From positions 185,359,956 to 185,423,955 of the forward strand of contig CP136063.1 of the NCBI GenBank assembly GCA_032622095.1: a stretch of 64,000 nucleotides of DNA, in the 5' to 3' direction. Every line of letters begins with the position of its first letter. The first letter of the stretch is position 1. The translations under genes were made by a program, and so were the position numbers. The notes under the pieces are model-generated. The model saw only the letters and a list, made by a program, of their open reading frames with translations. It ran no database searches and was not told the DNA's origin. This document shows positions 1-11,125 of this stretch, one piece after another. Source of the DNA: Siphonodentalium dalli. Its lineage: Eukaryota; Mollusca; Scaphopoda; Gadilida; Siphonodentaliidae.

Positions 1-249
1 ATAGCTGGGATTCCATTGAACACAAGTGCCTTATGTCAATGGGTGTGGAATAATTATACTAATAACATTTATACACCAATGCCATTTGAAAAACTGTATT
101 ATGTAATCAGTCTCTCCATCCATCCATATGTCTCTTTTGCCATCAGATGTCCTTCTGTGAACCTTTGGTTTCCGGATCATAACCCATGTAGTTCTTGAAC
201 TAAATGCTATAGAGGTCCAGGAAGCCCATTTTAACCAGAGCTTCAATCG
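1..249. other. Unclassified AT-rich flank
   Basis: No supported gene. A short stretch near 170-200 (TTTCCGGATCATAACCCATG) resembles the GGTTTCCGGATGATAACTT motif of the neighbouring tandem arrays, so this is probably the degraded edge of that array. Confidence 0.3.
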
Positions 250-2580
250 CTTTTTATACGCCCTTTTGAAAAAAGGTCGTATTATGGAAATGGGTTGTCC
301 GTCGGTCCGTCGTCCGTCCAGATGATAACTTTAGTTAGAGTGAACCAAATTAAATTTGGTATGTGGGTTTACTAGCAGAAACGACAGGTCAAGTTCGAAT
401 TCTGGTTCCGTCCGCCAATTTTCACCAGAGTTATGCCCCTTTTTTGACTTTTTGTCCCCCGACGTTTCCGTCGGAGGACTATAGAAATGACCCTCGTCCG
501 TCCGTCCGTGCGTCCGTGCGTGCGTCCGTGCGTCCGAGATTGGGTACCTTCATGGTGTAATCAACTCCTCCTACAGTTTTAAACGTAGAGATTTGAAACT
601 CTGGGATATTGTTCCTAACATGTTGGTGATTTGCAACATCTATAAAGCTAATCAAAAATATCATTTTTTCCATATTTTTGGGGGGGTTTTCGACTTAGAA
701 AATTTGGAACATTTTTGCCTTTTGGATGAGATTGGGTACCTTCATGGTGTAATCAACTCCTCCTACAGTTTTAAATGTAGAGATTTGAAACTCTGGGATA
801 TTGTTCCTAACATGTTGGTGATTTGCAACATCTATATAGCTAATCAAAAATAAAAAAAATTCCATATTTTTGGGGGGGTTTTCGACTTAGAAAATTTGGA
901 ACATTTTTGCCTTTTGGATGAGATTGGGTACCTTCATGGTGTAATCAACTGCTCCTACAGTTTTAATTGTAGAGATTTGAAACTCTGGGATATTGTTCCT
1001 AACATGTTGGTGATTTGCAACATCTATATAGCTAATCAAAAATATCATTTTTTCCATATTTTTGGGGGGTTTTCGACTTAGAAAATTTGGAACATTTTTG
1101 CCTTTTGGATGAGATTGGGTACCTTCATGGTGTAATCAACTCCTCCTACAGTTTTAAATGTAGAGATTTGAAACTCTGGGATATTGTTCCTAACATGTTG
1201 GTGATTTGCAACATCTATATAGCTAATACAAAAATATCATTTTTTTCGTGTTTGCATGAATTTGTTCATCGGGTTGTTTTGTCCAAGAAATTTTGCCAAG
1301 AAATTTTGCGGTGGTTTGCAACATCTATATACTGTATAACATTGTTGCAAATAGTATCCTTCTAACAAATCCAATCATGAAGTTTACCACTCGAGTCGGG
1401 GGACATGTGGTCTGCGACCTTTTATTTGACTTAGAAAACCCCTGAAAGTTAGTTTCCGGATGATAACTTTAGTAGAGTTAATCGGATTCAAACCAAATTT
1501 GGTATATTACTTTCTCGAAGCAAAACACAAGTCATATTCGAACTTGGGTTCTGCCCGACCATTTTTGGCAGAGTTATGCCCCTTTTTCGACATAGAAAAT
1601 TAAGTTTTTCTTGTTTTTTGGTTTCCGGATGATAACTTGATTTTTGATTGTTTATATGCAAAACCCGTTTTTTTGTGGATCACTTATATCAAAAACAGCT
1701 CAGTTTGGATTTCGATTTAATCCGATAATTTTTGCCAGAGTTATAGCCCTTTTTTGTCCGCCGACCCGACATATAAAACCCCAAAAGTTGGTGTCCGGAT
1801 GATAACTTTAGTAGAGTTAATCACATTTAAACCAAATTTGGTATGTGTCTTTCTCCCAGCAAAACACAGATCAAGTTCGAATTCGGGTTCCGCCCGCCAA
1901 TTTTCACCAGAGTTATGTCCCTTTTTTACTTAGAATTTTTGCCAATTTGAGGTTTCCGGATGATAACTTTAGTAAATGTGTACTGAATGAAATTATATTT
2001 GGTATATGTAGGTTTACTAGCACAAAAGACAGATCAAATTCGATTTCGGGTTCCGCCATGCCAATTTTTATGCGCAAACAACGGTCGTATCAAGCCAACG
2101 CTTAGACGGCGGACATGAGGTCTAACAACCTTTTATTCAACTTAGATTTCACCTGATTTGCGGTTTCCGGATGATAACTTTGATTGAATCGAGTGAACTG
2201 AACCAATTCGGTACCGGGTATGTTAGTTTACCACCCCAAAATACAGATCAAGTTCGAATATGGGTTTTGTCCGCATGATTTTGACTGAGTTATGCCCCTT
2301 TTTCGACTCAGATTTGACCTGATATGCAGTTTCCAGATGATAACTTTATATTGAATCGAGTGAACTGAACCATGTTTCGAACGAATGAATTAAACCGTGC
2401 CCCACTTTACTCCAGAAAGGGCGTATTGTGCCCACGCCCCGACGGCATGCTCTTGTTTAAATTTGGGCTTAATTTTTTTTCCAGGTGATAACTTATACAT
2501 GTATGTTATATGATATGAACTGAATGGAATGAAATTTATGAATGTTGACAACCATAACATATGGGTCGACAAGTTAAATA
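250..2580 (+). repeat. Pearl-like tandem repeat element (bivalve type)
   Basis: The block opens with a short imperfect hairpin (TTTATACGCCC near 250 and GGTCGTATTAT near 273). A (GTCC)n microsatellite follows near 298-318, and then diverged monomers. Each monomer has the order GATAACTTTAG, AACCAAATTTGGTATG, CAAGTTCGAATTCGGGTT, CACCAGAGTTATGCCCC. Monomer starts are visible near 325, 1465, 1798, 1960, 2172 and 2335. A hairpin head, TCCG microsatellite and about 160-bp tandem monomers is the organisation described for pearl elements and BIV160 repeats of bivalves. The assignment rests on that architecture; no transposase is present. The short open frames here are by-products of the repeat. Confidence 0.65.
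536..1250 (+). repeat. Four-copy tandem array, period about 192 bp
   Basis: The motif GAGATTGGGTACCTTCATGG starts at 536, 728, 920 and 1111, giving periods of 192, 192 and 191 bp. The copies differ by only a few substitutions, so the array is much younger than the diverged monomers around it. It is entered from a (GTCCG)n tract at about 497-535. The fourth copy decays after about 1240. Each unit carries a run of six to seven G in its TATTTTTGGGGGG segment. Confidence 0.85.
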
Positions 2581-2594
2581 AGTTAGAGACCTTT

Positions 2595-2735
2595 TTTACT
2601 TTTTTAGAAAGAGGAAGGTATCTTTGTCCATGCTTACTATGCGCAGAAAAGAAAAAAAATTTAAACCCCCCCCCCCCTCATTGATATGAAAAAAAAATTG
2701 CCCGAGAACCAAAAGACCTTTTTTTTGTTGGCCTA
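2595..2735. repeat. Copy of the TAGGCC/poly-A repeat family
   Basis: CATGCTTACTATGCGCAGAA, a C tract, CATTGATATG, TTGCCCGAGAACCAAAAGACC and GTTGGCCTAAATATG occur in the same order as in the block at about 62460-62580. This is a dispersed repeat, partly degraded. The C tract at about 2667-2680 is one of several homopolymer G/C runs in the window. Confidence 0.5.
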
Positions 2736-3130
2736 AATATGATTATTTAATTTCTCAAATTAGATATTTTTCCCAAATAAATCAATTCCATACTTTCGAG
2801 TATTAATTGTATTGAAACAAAACATTTATCTATTCAATTCTATATTTTTCAGGAGCTGAGGAATGATGGAAGGTGGGATCTTCAAAGACATTTTACATTT
2901 TGAATCATGGTCCTTTTCAACAAGACTAAGGCTCAGCTGATATTCTTCATTCTAATGCAGTATGATCAATTTGTATTGAAATATTTTAGTTATGAATCAC
3001 GTTGTATATTTGATGTTGATGTTTTTATAATGCAAATGACATGTTTACACCAGTGACTCAAACAAAATGCCCAGTAGAGTGTTTTGAGTAAATTTTGCAA
3101 TGATGCATGCATGCATATGGTTGTTCCTAT

Positions 3131-3530
3131 TAGGCCCAAAAAAAATACCTGTGTTTAGGGTTATATGGTGCAAAATAATTAACCTAGGTAGGTAGGGAAT
3201 TTTTTTTCTTCAAATTTGTTTATTCTGCATTCCATTGGGTCACTGACAGTTCAATCTAGAAAGATTCACAATTCATATTAATTGAAAGGTTCAATACCAA
3301 ATATTGTTATCTTGAATTAGTCAGAGCACTAGACTAGTAAAACTTCTAAACATTTTTATAGCCTCATATATGTAGGAGAGGTTTGGAAATGGATATGATA
3401 CCTTTAGATGCCCTTCCCACTGAGCAAAAAATAATTATCTGTGTCTACAGTCCAATAAAACTTTTGGGTAGGCACCTTTTACTAGGGTAGGTAGGGAAAC
3501 CCTAAACACAGGTATTTTTTTTTTGCCCTA
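3131..3530. mobile_element. Foldback element with about 32-bp inverted ends
   Basis: Left end TAGGCCCAAAAAAAATACC (3131 on) with GTGTTTAGGGTT is the reverse complement of right end AACCCTAAACACAGG (from 3498), T tract, GCCCTA. A second inverted pair, TAGGTAGGTAGGGAA on the left and GGGTAGGTAGGGAAACCC on the right, lies just inside. The centre is AT-rich and non-coding. The ends resemble the TAGGCC/poly-A family at 59960-63480. No clear target duplication was identified. Confidence 0.55.
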
Positions 3531-3535
3531 AGGAT

Positions 3536-4570
3536 ACCAATGTTAAGATCTAAAATTAAGATTTTATTAAAAAAACACAAAGTTATTGGTACAGTAGGAA
3601 TATGGCCTCACTTGTAATTTTAATGGTCATGGATCGATGGAGACCTAAAGTTACTCTTTTACAAAAATATTTGCCAACACTGAAAGCTGAGTTATGAAGG
3701 CCATTATATGATAATTTATCTCACACCCACTATCAAAACTGTTTCCTAACAAGTTAGACTTCAGGAAGCCCTTTGTTTGACAAAAATATTTCAATTAGGA
3801 CCCATTTAGCAATGTCATGACCGGATAGTATGTGTTTTGTTTTCGACTGATTGAATACAAGCTTTAATATGATCATAGGCAAGCGTAATTAACAAACCAA
3901 AGCTAAAACAATCACGTAGGGGTTTCTGCATGTAGCGTTTAAAACAATTCTTGTCAAAATCGCTTTATAGATTCCCACCAAATAAGATTCACATGCAAGA
4001 CTTATGTTTGGTGGTGTGATTAAAAATAGTTATATATGTTGTCGATAGTGCATGGAACTGAAACTAACGGTTGTATTACCGCTTCAGATACGCAGGCTGT
4101 TCATATCGGTCATAACATGTCATCATGTCGATTTCAACGATAGTCGACAAACAACGTCATCGTGTAACTTTCACCATTGACCGAATTTGCATGGAACTGA
4201 ATGTATCTTCTGCTTTGTTCATAAGTATGTGTTTTCATTCTATTCAAGAAAATAGAATATATATGGATTATCAGATGCATGTAAGTATGCAGACTTATGA
4301 TAACAATCAAATCCATTTTATCTTATTTCCTTTCGCACGGTTAGTCTCTACAGAACCATGCAGTTTTGATCAACTGCTGTGCATCAGTTGGAAAATAAAG
4401 CTTTGAGATACACGTAGATCGTGTTGAGTTGTCGTGCTTTTGGTTTATTAAAAAAAAATATTAGAACTTCCTAGGGTCTGATGATCTGATCCAGTAGAGT
4501 GCCTGAGTAGACCCGTTAGAAATTCATTATGGACCTACTTTCCCTGATAAATAAAAACAAACAAATGATT
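3536..4570. other. Unclassified AT-rich stretch
   Basis: No gene, tandem repeat or clear transposon ends were recognised. A 93-codon open frame at 4125-4406 (+) shows no recognisable domain and is not treated as a gene. Confidence 0.3.
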
Positions 4571-4574
4571 TTAT

Positions 4575-5330
4575 AATCTATTATATATTTTGGAAGATCT
4601 GTTTGTGTGTGTGTGTGTTCGCGATGAACTCGAAAACGGCCGACCCGATTTCGATGAAACTTCGTATGTGAGGGTACTATCGGTCGGGAAGTGGCATAGG
4701 CATATTAATATTCAGATCCGAGGTCAACTTTTCATGTGCCGAGGTCAAATCTGTTTTTACGCCGTTTTGCGCTAATATATTTCAGTTCGGTGCTCACAAA
4801 TCGATTCGATATAGCGCGAATAATAAATTGCTAGTCATATAATTTGCACGGTTAGAATCTGTGGCGCTTCCTCTTTCCAATGATGTATCACACGCCTGTG
4901 TACGTTTAAAGTTTCTACCTTAATTATCGGGAAGAATGCAGGACCATGCTTCGCTCATCGAAAAACATTCCGTAAATATATTACGCCGTCAACAGATCGT
5001 GACGTGATCGCGTTTAACTCTTAACCAGCCGATGTCGCATTAACTCATCACCGGCCGAGGTATCCGCATATGACATTGGGCAATATATATATCTCGGAAA
5101 CGGGTGGAGCTATCGACTTGAAATTTGGTATGTGAATGTATCTTGCCCCGGATACAAATTTTATCGGGTCGCCGAGCCCGTGCGACGCCAGCTTCAGGCA
5201 TGCGCAGACCAGATCTCGGAAACGGGAGGAGCTATCGACTTGAAATTTGGTTTTTTAATAGCCCGGACGAAGTTCCATGGCGACTGCTATTATGAGTTAA
5301 CTCGTAGTAATGTCCATACCACATAAATAA
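4575..5330 (+). repeat. Pearl-like element fragment with (TG)n head
   Basis: A (TG)n run near 4601-4618 is followed by TTCGCGATGAACTCGAAAACG, CCGATTTCGATGAAACTTCG and TATGTGAGGG, the same order of elements as in other bivalve repeat monomers of this window. Further on, ATCTCGGAAACGGG(T/A)GGAGC and TATCGACTTGAAATTTGG occur twice, about 122 bp apart (near 5095 and 5217), as two direct monomers. Non-coding. Confidence 0.55.
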
Positions 5331-6090
5331 TAACACAAACCACAAGGAATGTTGGTGTATGCGCCAAAACATGGGCACCGATCCCATTGATTGATTTTAT
5401 ATGTATAAACACAATGGTTTGAGATACGATTCCCACAGTCCGAAAATGGGGTGGGGTCCAGTTAGAAATCTTGGTAATATACTCCAATTCACCTGGACCT
5501 CTTCTGTACGTCCCTGAACCATGATATACATCATGATATACGTGTGCAAATAGACCATTCCGGGACAAATATTGAGGGCTTTGGTTGCATAAATGCAGTA
5601 ATCAGTTTGTTCTGGAATGTTCAGATTTCATTTGAAGCTATAGGCCTATAACTGATCATACACGTACCCATGGTTTGGAGGTGGGTGCAAGCCACTGGCA
5701 GGTCCACTAAATACATATGCTTTGCTATGTAACATAAAACAGAACAACACTTATATGTGTGTTGAGATTAGTTAGAATTTCGAACTCAGCCCCTTGGTCG
5801 AGTGCGCTAATTTCTAACTTACCTTATTATCAGCTTAGGTTCTATGTTTATTACACATCTCTTACTAAAATACATGTAGTACTATAGTATTATCGGATAT
5901 AGTGCCTGAGGCTTCTGGAAACTGCTTCTAGCCCTACTTCAAGTGTGTGATCAAGCAGATACACATGGCTTGTTTACCCATGCATGCAAGTTCATTTCCC
6001 TGTCAATGGGTGTAAAAGTGTGTATATATAAATGAATTATCATGCTTTATACAATTTTTGTCGATCAAATACGGGTCAAATGAAAGATGA
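5331..6090. other. Unclassified stretch apart from the SINE-like relic
   Basis: No supported gene. The 92-codon minus-strand frame at 5290-5568 lacks recognisable features. Confidence 0.25.
5765..5820 (-). repeat. Possible tRNA-derived SINE head (relic)
   Basis: Read on the minus strand the sequence gives TTAGCGCACTCGACCAAGGG followed by GCTGAGTTCGAAATTC. This resembles an internal A-box/anticodon-arm region followed by a B-box (GGTTCGANTCC), the promoter arrangement of tRNA-derived SINEs. The B-box is imperfect and no complete cloverleaf is visible, so a working tRNA is unlikely. Confidence 0.35.
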
Positions 6091-6094
6091 AACG

Positions 6095-6258
6095 TGTTAT
6101 AAAGCTCCTACGAGATAACTCGGGGTTCCTCGTCTCGAATCAAATATTTTTTACCCCCAAAGCCAAAGAAATAGTAATATAGGACCCTCTGATCGGATTG
6201 TTGTTGTTGGAGTCTGTTGAGATGGGGACCCTCTGTTCGGATTGAGTACCTTTAATTT
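6095..6258. repeat. Fragment of the AGGTACTCAATCC/TTAA element family
   Basis: Contains CTCGAATCAAATATTTTTTAC, CCAAAGAAATAGTAATATAGG and, at its right edge, GGATTGAGTACCTTTAA. The same motifs in inverse order appear at 17135-17290, and the same right end closes the element at 17598. Only one end is recognisable here, so this is a truncated copy. Confidence 0.55.
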
Positions 6259-6879
6259 ACAAACCTAGAAGCTTATCACTTGAAAAAATACTGCTATCTG
6301 TTCTGTAATCAAGATGGTATTTTGAAATACATGCACTACCACAAAATAGAAGGACATAAGAACTTGATTTTTTCCCTTTTCTATTTTCCTTTTCTTGGTT
6401 TTTAAGATGTTAATTGTTTATAAAACTTTAAGAAAATTGTTTAAGAAAACTACTGTTGCAATTAGTTCCGAGTTTTGCATTTTCTTTTCATAAATGCACT
6501 GAACTGATTGGCTTGGTTAGATCAGTATAACTAGATTTTTTTTTCACTTCACATATTTCAACTTTTTAAAATTTTCGGGGTAATCGTATGGGCATGGTAG
6601 TTTTGTTAAATTTCAATCAAATAAACATTTATATTTTTCAATGAAAAAGCTTATGAGACTCCCATCTGGTATTTACATGTAAGCTTATGTGATGTCAAAG
6701 TAATCTATTAGAATATTGTTGAAGGTTCATGTATGCCCAAAAACTTTCAGTCATTAATGACAAAATCAGTAGCTATATATGACATGTTGCACAATCATAA
6801 AAAGCCAGCATATTTTACATAAATACTATATCGTGTGGCATACTTGTATGTGTCACAAGGTGCCAATTCATTCAGCCGG

Positions 6880-7400
6880 CCAATTTTCACCAGAGTTATG
6901 GCCTTTTTTGTTGGAATTTGTACTCAATTTTCATTTCCGGATGATAACTTCTGTAAATCTGAACTGAATGGATTGAAATAATGTAAGTGAGTTTACTAGC
7001 CAAAAATACAGGTCAAGTTTGGTTCCACCCATTATGTTTTGCCAGAGTTATGGTCCTTATCGACTTTGAATTTGTCGATAGTTTCGGTTTCCGGATGATA
7101 ACTTTAGTTGTCTGTCTGTTTTCAAATTTTGTATGTAGATTACATGGATTTGGGCTGCCCATATTTGCCGAAGTTTATGGTCCTTGTTGACTTTGCCAAT
7201 TATTTATTGTTTCCTGGTGATAACTTTAGTTTCAGTTATCTGATTGTTTTCAAATTTAGAAAATGGATTACTCATATGAAAATATAGGTAAAGTTAGAAT
7301 TTGGGTTCGGTCGGCCTATTTTAACTGGAGTTTATAGTCCTTGTTGACTTATAGTTTGAAGATTATTTTGGTTTCCGGGTGTCTGTTCGTACTAAAACCA
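6880..7400 (+). repeat. Pearl-like diverged monomers
   Basis: Repeated order of CACCAGAGTTATGGCC, TTTCCGGATGATAACTT and CAGGTCAAGTTTGG at 6885, 6940 and 7010, and again near 7030-7110, 7200-7290 and 7310-7385. These are old copies of the monomer family at 250-2580. No coding potential beyond repeat-derived frames. Confidence 0.55.
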
Positions 7401-7609
7401 GCTAAAATATTGGGATAGCAAGATGCTAGTTTTAGTACAAGAACATCCCATTACCATTTGTTTGACATAGTTTATGCGTTAGTGACCAGCTCACATAAAA
7501 CCACAATTAAATGTAATCAAATATCACAATTGCAACAATAAATGGGTTTATTCCACAGAAGACATATTTGTTCTGAAAACCACATCAGTTGTCAATTGAA
7601 AGCGGTAAT

Positions 7610-8871
7610 TATACCCCCCCACCACAACAAAGTTAGGGGGGGTATACTGGAGTCAGCTCATCCGTACGTCCGTCTGTGGACTAAAATTTGTCCGGAGTTT
7701 TTCTCAGTCGTTTTAAAATAAATTTCAGTGAAACTTGGCACAGACATTAACCGCCATGTGAACCTGTGCATCTGCTGTTAGACATTTTTTGTGGAGTTAT
7801 CCCCCCCCCCTTTTTTATACACCCACTTTCGAAGAAAATGGGGGCTATACTGGTTTGACTACATCTGTCCGTCACGCTTTCTCCCTCCGTGTGTCCATCT
7901 GTCCGTCTGTCCGACCTCATAACTCGAACAACTATGAACCGATTTCATTAATTGTTTGTATGCAATCTCCTTAGGACTGCATGATGCTAATTGCGGTTCG
8001 GTCCGACTTTTATATTTAAGTTGTGCCTCATTTTCGACTTATTTTGACTTAGAAAATTCTGTCCGACTTAATAACTTTAACAAATATGAACCGATTTCAA
8101 TAATTGTTGGTATACATGCTTCTCATAATACCCTCTCTACATGGTGCGGCTAGGGATTGACTCAGACTGTTTTTCGTAATATTACACTTCATTTTCGACT
8201 TATAAAATTCTGTCTGACTTAATAACTTTAACAAATATGAACCAATTTGAATATTTTTTTCTGTACAAGCTTCTTGTGACACCATATCGATGTTATTAGT
8301 CCAAATTTTTCTTTAAAGTTAAATATCTTTTTTGTTGGGTTTACGGATAATGCGGGTTGAATTTGACATGGTGGGGGTATGCTAGCACTCGAGTGCGCAC
8401 CTCTTATTTAATTGACTTAGAAATTTTTTGCAACATGTATAATTTTGTCAGAGCTTTTATTCCTACATTGTTAGATCAATTTTTTTTTAACTTGGCACAT
8501 ATATTTAGTACCATGGGAACCTGTGCACCTGCGATTATGACTACTGTCCGACATTCTTTGGTGGAGTTATCCCCCCTTTTGAACTTAGAATTTTTTTAGT
8601 ACCATGGGAACCTGTGCACCTGCGATTACGATGTCTGTCCGACTTTTTTGTGGAGTAATTCCCCTTTTTCGATGTGCATAATTTTGTCCAAGCTTTTATT
8701 CCTATATTTTTTGGTCAATATGTTTAAGATTAGGGTTAGGGTTGTGCACCTGGAATGGCAACTATTATTTTATTATTTTAACTAAATGTTTACTGACATG
8801 TGAAGCATCTTAGTATTTTAAAAACACAGGGGGTATCCTTGGTCCCATTGGGACAGTCACACCTCTAGTTT
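7610..8871 (+). mobile_element. Helitron-like non-autonomous element with tandem monomers
   Basis: The left side holds an imperfect hairpin (TTATACCCCCCC near 7610, GGGGGGGTATACTGG near 7636) followed by a TCCGTACGTCCG microsatellite. Monomers containing CTTAATAACTTTAACAAATATGAACC are repeated near 8068 and 8217, and a pair of GTACCATGGGAACCTGTGCACC units occurs at 8510 and 8599. The right side ends with a hairpin (TTGGTCCCA / TGGGACAG near 8840-8858), then TCACACCT and CTAG before T. Hairpin, short spacer and CTRR followed by T is the diagnostic 3' terminus of Helitrons. No Rep/helicase gene is present. A second partial head at about 7795-7920 suggests a nested or duplicated unit. Confidence 0.55.
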
Positions 8872-10400
8872 AATGAGTCATTTACTGCAGCGTTTACATA
8901 TTTTTAAAAGTATGACCTCACAAAGTGACATCAGCATATTCCGGAGAAAATATTCTAGCAAACATAATCAAAACCACGTGGTTGTAAATTGAATTAATTC
9001 TATCACTTATACCTGGTAATTTGTAAAATTAAAATTGCTTATATATCGTGAGACATTCTGTGTAAGAAATGTTTAACTAATAAGTAATATAGGACCATCT
9101 ACAATGAAAATAAACACTTAATAGTGATGGGAATATTAGCAGGACACAATGTTTGAATAAGTGTGCATTCAATTGTTATGGGCAAAATCAATTGACTGCA
9201 CATAAGATGGATTTAGCTGAGACTGCTGAGTGCATTACAGAACACTTCGACTTTCAGCTAAAATGTAAAAAAAAAGATGTTAGTCCTAATAAACCGGAAT
9301 TTGCTATATGTAATTTAACATGAAAGTTAGATTATTATACACCATTATGACCATAAGACCACCTTCGCTGTGGTCACAGGTTAGAAGATGACCATGTTGC
9401 TATGGGTAGTTATGCCGATTCTTCACTCATTATTAGAATGGTTACATTTCTAAATTGCTTTTAAAATGAATAAAGACTTTAATTAAGTTATACAATTAAC
9501 ACATTCAACATATAAAATGAATTTACTGCTCATGATGTACAGATATGTGGGTTACTGATTTTCAAGTTGAATGAAATGGAAATGTATGATCGAAGGGAAC
9601 CCTTATCAATGACTAAATTATGTTCAATATATTTTTCTGATATACCGCTTTACCGAAGTATAGAAAATAACAATCAATTTTCAGTGTATGATTTGCTGTT
9701 CCAAATCTTGACATTCTTGTTAAATACCATATTTACATAAAAGTTTAATAATGTACATAATTTGATATTCTGAAATCGACCGCAATGTAACAGAAGTAAA
9801 GCATAATTTCAGGCTTCAAAATGCAATGATGTTTTGAAAAAGTTAATACATTTCATTGTACTGCTCTTAGGTCTTAACAAATTAAGAAATACTGAGATCA
9901 ATGACTAAATTACATTGTTCTCTCTTCTTTATCAACTTGAATGATGTTGTTGAATATTGAATAATACAATACTTTGATGAAGTAATAAAATCCTTTTTTT
10001 TTATTATATTGTTTTTAGTTTGTCTTCATTATTCCATCAAAACTAATGCATGCAATACCCGTTTTGGATCAGGATATGGTAGTATATACTGCCATGAAAT
10101 GTATCATGTATATATGGATTGTTGTTAAGAGCAGGGTGGGTGGGGGTGATATATATACAGATGTCAATATAGGGACATAGATTATAAATAAGGGCCCTTA
10201 GGCTATACATCTGTATGATGAATGATTACGTCATAGTACAATATATAGTAGGCAAATTTAATGATCACACGTACTAACTCATCATTGATATTTATCATAT
10301 AACAATTTGCCATTATGCCATACATGTATATCTGGAGCAGGCATCTGTTAATTTGCTGCACTAGTATTTTCAAAGGTACTCATGCTGATCAGATGGTCCC
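8872..10400. other. Unclassified AT-rich stretch
   Basis: No gene, tandem repeat or inverted ends recognised. AT-rich throughout with scattered short T runs. Confidence 0.3.
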
Positions 10401-10630
10401 CATATTACCACGTTACAACAACAATATTTCTTCAAAATACACTTTAGTTATCAGAATGCATTAATTACAACAAAATAATTCAAACCACTGTCAATTGTGG
10501 TATAAACTTTCCAAAAATGTATTATCAACATGTTCTTTAAAAATTGGCTTTATTATCAACACAAAGCCACTTGATTTTAGAGTTATCTATCTTCATACAC
10601 AATTTGGTCGTTTTGAAAATTATGGCTATA

Positions 10631-10788
10631 CAGTTATGCTCTAATTAATCGACTCCTTGACCACAGCAGAATTATGGGTAACTTTTCAGGATTTAGTCGG
10701 AAATATGGCTTGTTGCAATTCATTAGAAAGCGAAAAGTTACCCATAATTTTGTTGTGGTTGAGGAGTCGATTAATTAGAGCATTACTG
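10631..10788. mobile_element. TA-flanked MITE, copy 1
   Basis: 158-bp foldback starting CAGTTATGCTCTAATTAATC and ending in the inverse, GATTAATTAGAGCATTACTG, with TA on both sides (10629-10630 and 10789-10790). The stems carry GACCACAGCAGAATTATGGG and its complement, the loop CATTAGAAAGC. TA target and CAG...CTG ends fit a Tc1/mariner-superfamily non-autonomous element. Four more copies lie at 35255, 42353, 48688 and 55021. Confidence 0.85.
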
Positions 10789-11125
10789 TATGCCATGTTG
10801 AGGATTTAGTCATGTAAAAACTATATTCCAAGATGACTTCAGTTATACTGTTTGGTGGATTCGCAGTACATTGCTCGAAAATGTTAATGACAATGCATAT
10901 AATCCGGGAGATGATAGTGTAACCCTGATCGCCAGTGATTTAACCTCGCCACAATAATTTTCTTCCTTATTTTCCACTTCCTGCTGCCATTTTGGCGGCT
11001 TTCTTTGATGGAGAGTTCCAATATTAACCTAAAAAGGCACTATTATATCTTTGCTTCTTGAAGCAGCCTGCTTCACAAATCAAAGTGTCAATGGTACTGT
11101 AGCTCGATTTGGAAAGGGAATAATT
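10789..11125. other. Unclassified stretch
   Basis: No supported gene. Contains a CTGCCATTTTGGCGGC motif near 10982 that foreshadows the AAGATGGC-type repeats to the right. Confidence 0.25.

Noticed and set aside
8727-8745. TTAGGGTTAGGGTT telomere-like motif
   Set aside because: Only two adjacent units; too short to call an interstitial telomere.
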